From positions 1 to 64,000 of the forward strand of contig NZ_WJBC01000009.1 in assembly GCF_014284475.1 (NCBI RefSeq): a stretch of DNA of 64,000 nucleotides, in the 5' to 3' direction. Below are positions 60,578 through 64,000 of the stretch, in pieces (within the stretch, counting starts at the first letter, position 1; the number at the start of each line of letters is the position of its first letter). Below the pieces are notes generated by a model that was not told the DNA's origin, ran no database searches, and saw only the letters and a list, made by a program, of their open reading frames with translations. The position numbers and the translations under genes were made by a program. This stretch comes from Acetobacterium fimetarium (GTDB lineage: Bacteria > Bacillota > Clostridia > Eubacteriales > Eubacteriaceae).

Positions 60578-60608
60578 TTGACTTGGAGTAAACTCCAAGT
60601 GTTAAGCT
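60578..60608 (+). promoter_or_regulatory. MerR-type promoter 1 (before the MATE remnant)
   Basis: TTGACT and TAAGCT are 19 bases apart with the inverted repeat ACTTGGAGTAAACTCCAAGT over the spacer, the classical MerR-activated layout. Confidence 0.8.
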
Positions 60609-60735
60609 TAATATATAAATCAGTCTAACAATTGTTGAAGCGCAAAAGGCTTCTAATCCGATGGAAGTTAGACTACTTTAGAATGATAAAACAGAGCGTA
60701 GTGTTTGTAGCAGAAAAGAAAGGCGATAATTAAAA

Positions 60736-61658
60736 TTGGAGAAAACAGCAGCATTAAAGATCAAAAAGTCAGAATTGAGTCAGCATTTATTTACCAACAG
60801 GGATTTGTCAAAGCTTTTTATTCCTCTAGTTATTGAGCAGTTTTTAGAATATTCGGTGGGTCTGACTGCTTCCATTCTAGTGGCCCATGTAGGTGAGGCA
60901 GCGGTATCCGGGGTATCGCTGGTGGAATTTGTGATGGCATTGCTGATCAGTGTCTTTGCCGCATTAGCAACCGGTGGGGCTGTTATTGCCGGGCAGTATC
61001 TGGGAAATAAGCAGGAAAAAGCAGCCAACAAGGCGGCCAATCAGCTGATTTTGAAAATGGGATGTTCTATTTTGGTCGGCTGATCATCTTAAGTCTGGTG
61101 TCCACCTTTGGAACGGCTGCCATCGCCGCCAATTCGGTGGGGGGAACCATTATTATGTTTGAGGTGCTGCCTGGTATGGCGGTGGGACTGGGCTTAACGG
61201 TCGTCATATCCCGCTGTGTTGGATCGGGGGATTATGAACAGGCTCGATATTATACCAGGAAAATCACCGCGGCGCTCTATGTAGCCCAGATCATCAGTTC
61301 AGCCATTGTGATTCTTTTACTGCCCGCGATTTTAAATATTTATGCCCTTTCGCCAGAAGCGACGCAGTGGACAACCGAGATTGTCTGGGGGAATGCCATC
61401 ATGATGATTCTGATCTGGCCGCTGGCGTATACCCTGCCAGTCACCTTTCGGGCTGCTGGGGATGCCAAATTTCCAATGGTTATCAGCATTGTAACAATGA
61501 TTTTCTGCCAGATCTTGTTGGCCTATGTGTTTGGTGTTTATTTTAATATGGTCATGATCGGAACCTGGTTAGCCATGTTTGTAGACTGGATCGTCAAAGC
61601 TGTTATTTTTGTGTGGCGGTATTTTTCCGGAAAATGGACAGAATTTCGGGCAATTTAA
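60736..61658 (+). pseudogene. MATE-family efflux transporter with internal deletion
   Basis: The first part (TTG start; LSKLFIPLVIEQFLEYSVGL TASILVAHVGEAAVSGVSLV to about residue 115) matches the N-terminal MATE helices. A stop follows at 61081. The second part, from about 61060 in another frame, reads FGRLIILSLVSTFGTAAIAA NSVGG through the C-terminal helices to 61658. Together they cover only about 305 of the usual 450 residues. A deletion of roughly 140 codons with a frameshift has joined the halves. Confidence 0.85.
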
Positions 61659-61666
61659 AAAATGTC

Positions 61667-61697
61667 TTGACTTGGAGTTCACTCCAGATGATAAAGT
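61667..61697 (+). promoter_or_regulatory. MerR-type promoter 2 (before the AKR remnant and merR)
   Basis: TTGACT and TAAAGT are 19 bases apart, with ACTTGGAGTTCACTCCAGAT over the spacer. Confidence 0.82.
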
Positions 61698-61741
61698 GAA
61701 CAAAAGAATAAATAACGAATACAATCACAAGGAGAACAACG

Positions 61742-61852
61742 ATGCCACAAAAGAAATTAGGATTTGGATTTATGCGCTTACCCGTCACCAATCAGGAAGA
61801 TCCCACCACTCTGAAAGATGTGGCTGAAGTATTTGAAGCCCCATTGAATTTC
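61742..61852 (+). pseudogene. Aldo/keto reductase gene shrunk to 36 codons
   Basis: The frame begins MPQKKLGFGFMRLPVTNQED after AAGGAGAACAACG, the standard opening of ferredoxin-type aldo/keto reductases ('KLGFGxMRLP'). It then jumps to LKDVAEVFEAPLNF and a stop. The normal protein is about 370-390 residues, as in the intact copy at 62467. An in-frame deletion seems to have removed the body. Confidence 0.6.
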
Positions 61853-61882
61853 TAATTAAAAAATTAACCGAGGTGGATTTTC

Positions 61883-62260
61883 ATGACCATAACAGAAGTT
61901 AGTAAAAAATATGATATTTCGCAGGATACCCTGCGTTATTATGAGCGGATTGGATTGATACCGGCAGTGAACCGTAGAAAAAATGGGATTCGGGACTATA
62001 CAGAAGAATCCTGCGGATGGATTGAGTTGGCAAAATGTATGCGTTCGGCCGGGATTCCCATTGAGGCCCTGATTGAATATTGTGCACTTACTCAGCAGGG
62101 CGACTCGACGATCGGTGCCAGAAAAGAACTTTTGGTTGAAGAGCGAAGAAAGCTTCTGGAAAAAATGGAAGACATGCAAAAAACCATGGACAAGCTCAAT
62201 TACAAAATCGATCGATATGAAAAGGCCGAAGTTACCGGGGTTTTGTCCTGGGACAAATAG
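61883..62260 (+). CDS. MerR-family transcription activator
   Basis: The 125-residue protein has the MerR helix-turn-helix MTITEVSKKYDISQDTLRYY ERIGLIPAVNR at its start and a coiled-coil dimer region (about 75-118). It lacks a long effector domain and metal-binding Cys, like regulators of aldo/keto reductase operons. Four 19-bp-spacer promoters with related palindromes lie around it (60578, 61667, 62346, 63689), so it probably controls the MATE, AKR, merR and lar genes. GAGGTGGATTTTC precedes the ATG. Confidence 0.92.
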   Translation: MTITEVSKKYDISQDTLRYYERIGLIPAVNRRKNGIRDYTEESCGWIELAKCMRSAGIPIEALIEYCALTQQGDSTIGARKELLVEERRKLLEKMEDMQKTMDKLNYKIDRYEKAEVTGVLSWDK

Positions 62261-62296
62261 ATCTTAATGAGTGACTGAAGCATATGCACATTGTTA

Positions 62297-62334
62297 AAAT
62301 CTCCGCACCTTAAATGGTTGGAGATTTTTTTGAA
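62297..62334 (+). terminator. Terminator of merR
   Basis: AAATCTCC and GGAGATTT flank a loop, followed by TTTT. Confidence 0.8.
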
Positions 62335-62345
62335 AATAAAAGATA

Positions 62346-62376
62346 TTGACTTGGTGTAAAGTTCAGATGGTACTAT
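62346..62376 (+). promoter_or_regulatory. MerR-type promoter 3 (before the aldo/keto reductase)
   Basis: TTGACT and TACTAT are 19 bases apart; the spacer palindrome ACTTGGTGTAAAGTTCAGAT is the least conserved of the four. Confidence 0.7.
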
Positions 62377-62466
62377 AATATTAGTAGACAAATAATCCAA
62401 TATAGATATATTTGACTAAATAGTCTGTCACAGATTGTTTAAATCTAAAATTAGGGAGATTGAAAG

Positions 62467-63624
62467 ATGTTGTATCGAAAATTCGGAAAAACAAATGAAG
62501 AAGTTTCTGTTTTAGGGTTTGGTTGTATGCGCTTACCTGTTATCGACGGGGTTCAATCGAATATCGATGATGAAAAAGCCATTGAAATGCTGCGATACGC
62601 CATTGACCATGGGGTTAATTATATTGATACGGCCTATCCTTATCACGGCAACGGTTCTGACAAAGGGGGAGCGAGCGAACCTTTCGTGGCCAGGGCATTA
62701 AAGGATGGCTATCGGGAACGGGTAAATCTGGCAACAAAACTGCCGGTGTGGATGGTTCAGACCAGAGCTGATATGGAGCGATTATTAGATGAGCAGCTTA
62801 AACGGCTGGAAACTGATACAATCGATTTTTACCTGCTGCATGGACTGAATAAGAGTTTCTGGCAAAACATGGCAAAACTGAACGTCGGTGAATTTCTGGA
62901 TCAGGCAATCAAAGACGGTAAAATCAAACATGCTGGTTTTTCTTTTCATGATGACTTTGATTTATTCGTCGAAATTATCGATGCTTATGACTGGTCTTTT
63001 TGTCAAATCCAATACAATTATCTGGATGAAAACTACCAGGCCGGTACAAAAGGATTAGAATATGCTGCCAGCAAGGGAATGGGGGTTACCATCATGGAAC
63101 CCATCAGAGGCGGCGCTCTGGTCGACAAATTACCCAATGAAGTTTTAGACGTCTGGAAGGAAGCACCAATCAAAAGAACCCCGGCCCAGTGGGCACTCAG
63201 GTGGGTTATGAATCATCCCGAGGTATCAGTGGTCCTCAGCGGCATGAATGAGATGGCGCAGGTGGTTGAGAATATCAATACGGCAAACGAAGGTGTCGCC
63301 AATTCCTTAACGGACGAAGAACTGGCGTTAGTGGATTTTGCCAAGAAAACAATCAAAGAAAAAATGAAGGTCAACTGTACGGGCTGCCGCTATTGTATGC
63401 CGTGTCCAAACGGGGTCGATATACCAGGACATTTTGCTCTTTATAACAATGCCTATCTATTTGATATGCTCCCCAAGGCCAAAGGTCAATATGGGATGAT
63501 GTTTCCGCAAGCGGCCAAGGCGTCGAATTGTGTTGAATGTGGAAAATGTGAAGAACATTGTCCCCAGAACATTGCTATTATCCAGGAGTTGAAAAATGTC
63601 CGAGCAGTTTTAGAATCAAATTGA
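62467..63624 (+). CDS. Ferredoxin-type aldo/keto reductase
   Basis: The 385-residue protein has an aldo/keto reductase barrel: LGFGCMRLPVID, the catalytic YIDTAYPYHGNGS near 57-69, and DFYLLHGLN near 120. A C-terminal iron-sulfur module has CTGCRYCMPCPNGVDIP near 304-320 and CVECGKCEEHCPQNI near 356-370, two 4Fe-4S-type clusters. Such enzymes reduce carbonyls with electrons from ferredoxin or NAD(P)H. It is preceded by MerR-type promoter 3 and followed by a terminator. Confidence 0.92.
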   Translation: MLYRKFGKTNEEVSVLGFGCMRLPVIDGVQSNIDDEKAIEMLRYAIDHGVNYIDTAYPYHGNGSDKGGASEPFVARALKDGYRERVNLATKLPVWMVQTRADMERLLDEQLKRLETDTIDFYLLHGLNKSFWQNMAKLNVGEFLDQAIKDGKIKHAGFSFHDDFDLFVEIIDAYDWSFCQIQYNYLDENYQAGTKGLEYAASKGMGVTIMEPIRGGALVDKLPNEVLDVWKEAPIKRTPAQWALRWVMNHPEVSVVLSGMNEMAQVVENINTANEGVANSLTDEELALVDFAKKTIKEKMKVNCTGCRYCMPCPNGVDIPGHFALYNNAYLFDMLPKAKGQYGMMFPQAAKASNCVECGKCEEHCPQNIAIIQELKNVRAVLESN

Positions 63625-63633
63625 TAGTTGATA

Positions 63634-63670
63634 AAAACTCCGTATCTTAAAGGTACGGAGTTTTTTTTAA
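63634..63670 (+). terminator. Terminator of the aldo/keto reductase gene
   Basis: AAAACTCCGTA and TACGGAGTTTT pair, followed by TTTT. Confidence 0.88.
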
Positions 63671-63688
63671 GAAAAGAATAAATAGGTA

Positions 63689-63719
63689 TTGACTTGAAGT
63701 GAACTCCAAGTGATAAAGT
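63689..63719 (+). promoter_or_regulatory. MerR-type promoter 4 (before larB)
   Basis: TTGACT and TAAAGT are 19 bases apart, with ACTTGAAGTGAACTCCAAGT over the spacer, the same layout as promoters 1-3. Confidence 0.82.
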
Positions 63720-63765
63720 ATAAGATAATATCAATGAGATAAAACAAGTAAAACCAGAGGTGGAC

Positions 63766-64000
63766 ATGGAAACACAGGAAATATTAAAAAAAGTAAAAAC
63801 GGGCGAGATCTCTGTGGAAGAAGCAGAGCTTTTTTTTCGCAGGCAGCCCTTTGAAGAAATGGGTTATGCCAAACTGGATACTCACCGAAAGATGCGGTCC
63901 GGTTTTGCCGAGGTGATCTTCTGCAGCGGCAAGGCAGATGATCATCTGCTGAATATATTTGGAAAACTATACGAAGAAGATGGAGAGGTGATGGGAACTC
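63766..64000 (+). CDS. larB: LarB, nickel-pincer cofactor biosynthesis protein (5' part, runs off the window)
   Basis: The first 78 codons read METQEILKKVKTGEISVEEA, then MGYAKLDTHRKMRSGFAEVI FCSGK. This is the start of LarB, which carboxylates nicotinic acid adenine dinucleotide to begin synthesis of the nickel-pincer nucleotide used by lactate racemase LarA and related enzymes. The PurE-like catalytic domain lies beyond the window. CAGAGGTGGAC precedes the ATG. It is preceded by a MerR-type promoter. Confidence 0.85.
   Translation, partial: METQEILKKVKTGEISVEEAELFFRRQPFEEMGYAKLDTHRKMRSGFAEVIFCSGKADDHLLNIFGKLYEEDGEVMGT

Overview
The window looks like a chromosomal segment of an acetogenic clostridium, most likely Acetobacterium or a close relative in the Eubacteriaceae. 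The basis is indirect. There are Firmicutes-type promoters and AGGAGG ribosome binding sites, a uroporphyrinogen-decarboxylase-type methyltransferase fragment, DUF2284 and DUF3786 genes, a ferredoxin-type aldo/keto reductase, and many one-component regulators. No rRNA or complete tRNA gene is present, so the species is not fixed.

Layout. (1) 1-6.2 kb is a defence island. It holds the tail of a REP-type (Y1) transposase, an abiEi/abiEii toxin-antitoxin pair, a broken Abi_2 gene, and a three-gene minus-strand operon: two unrecognised proteins plus an AAA_13-type ABC ATPase. The two unrecognised proteins share a 17-residue NQxGExNxHIDHxEN motif. This operon is the best candidate for an undescribed system. 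(2) 6.3-19.3 kb is a phage-derived island: sigma-like factor, DUF2800, DUF2815, family A DNA polymerase, VapE primase-helicase, a collapsed VRR-NUC gene, a frameshifted SNF2 helicase, a DUF1492-like regulator, then DUF1659, DUF2922, holin and M15 peptidase. No integrase, terminase, portal, capsid or tail gene is visible. Three copies of a 170-bp palindromic mobile element lie in it, two with perfect 11-bp target duplications. A second, unrelated 198-bp inverted-repeat element precedes the holin. (3) 19.5-21.1 kb is a graveyard: an orphan RelB/DinJ antitoxin and fragments of ABC ATPase, GGDEF and methyltransferase genes, the first two between REP-type inverted repeats. (4) 21.1-22.7 kb is a yvl-like envelope operon. 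(5) 22.9-27 kb has a purine-rich non-coding transcript, then an ABC exporter behind a terminator/antiterminator leader. (6) 27-34.5 kb has a QW-repeat protein, a GNAT acetyltransferase, an MrfA-like helicase with a UvrD helicase, and a TetR gene sharing an operator with a solitary acetolactate synthase. (7) 36.4-39.6 kb is a large chemoreceptor. (8) 40-51.3 kb is a run of regulator-plus-transport or enzyme units: TetR/MFS/ABC, MarR/Bcr, a membrane MutS-like protein, DUF1835, TetR/radical SAM. (9) 51.4-58.4 kb has an OmpR-type regulator without a kinase, decayed genes, a PanB-like enzyme, a LuxR/SDR deletion scar, a MarR-linked DUF2284/DUF3786 pair and an NTF2-like protein. (10) 58.6-64 kb has a CHASE-GGDEF cyclase, a YjdM-like protein, and a MerR regulon with four 19-bp-spacer promoters, ending in larB, which runs off the window.

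Overall, this is an accessory-rich region with many small self-regulated units and repeated gene decay. Palindromic elements, REP-type sequences and deletions account for much of the damage. Family names come from recognising sequence motifs by eye; no search was run.
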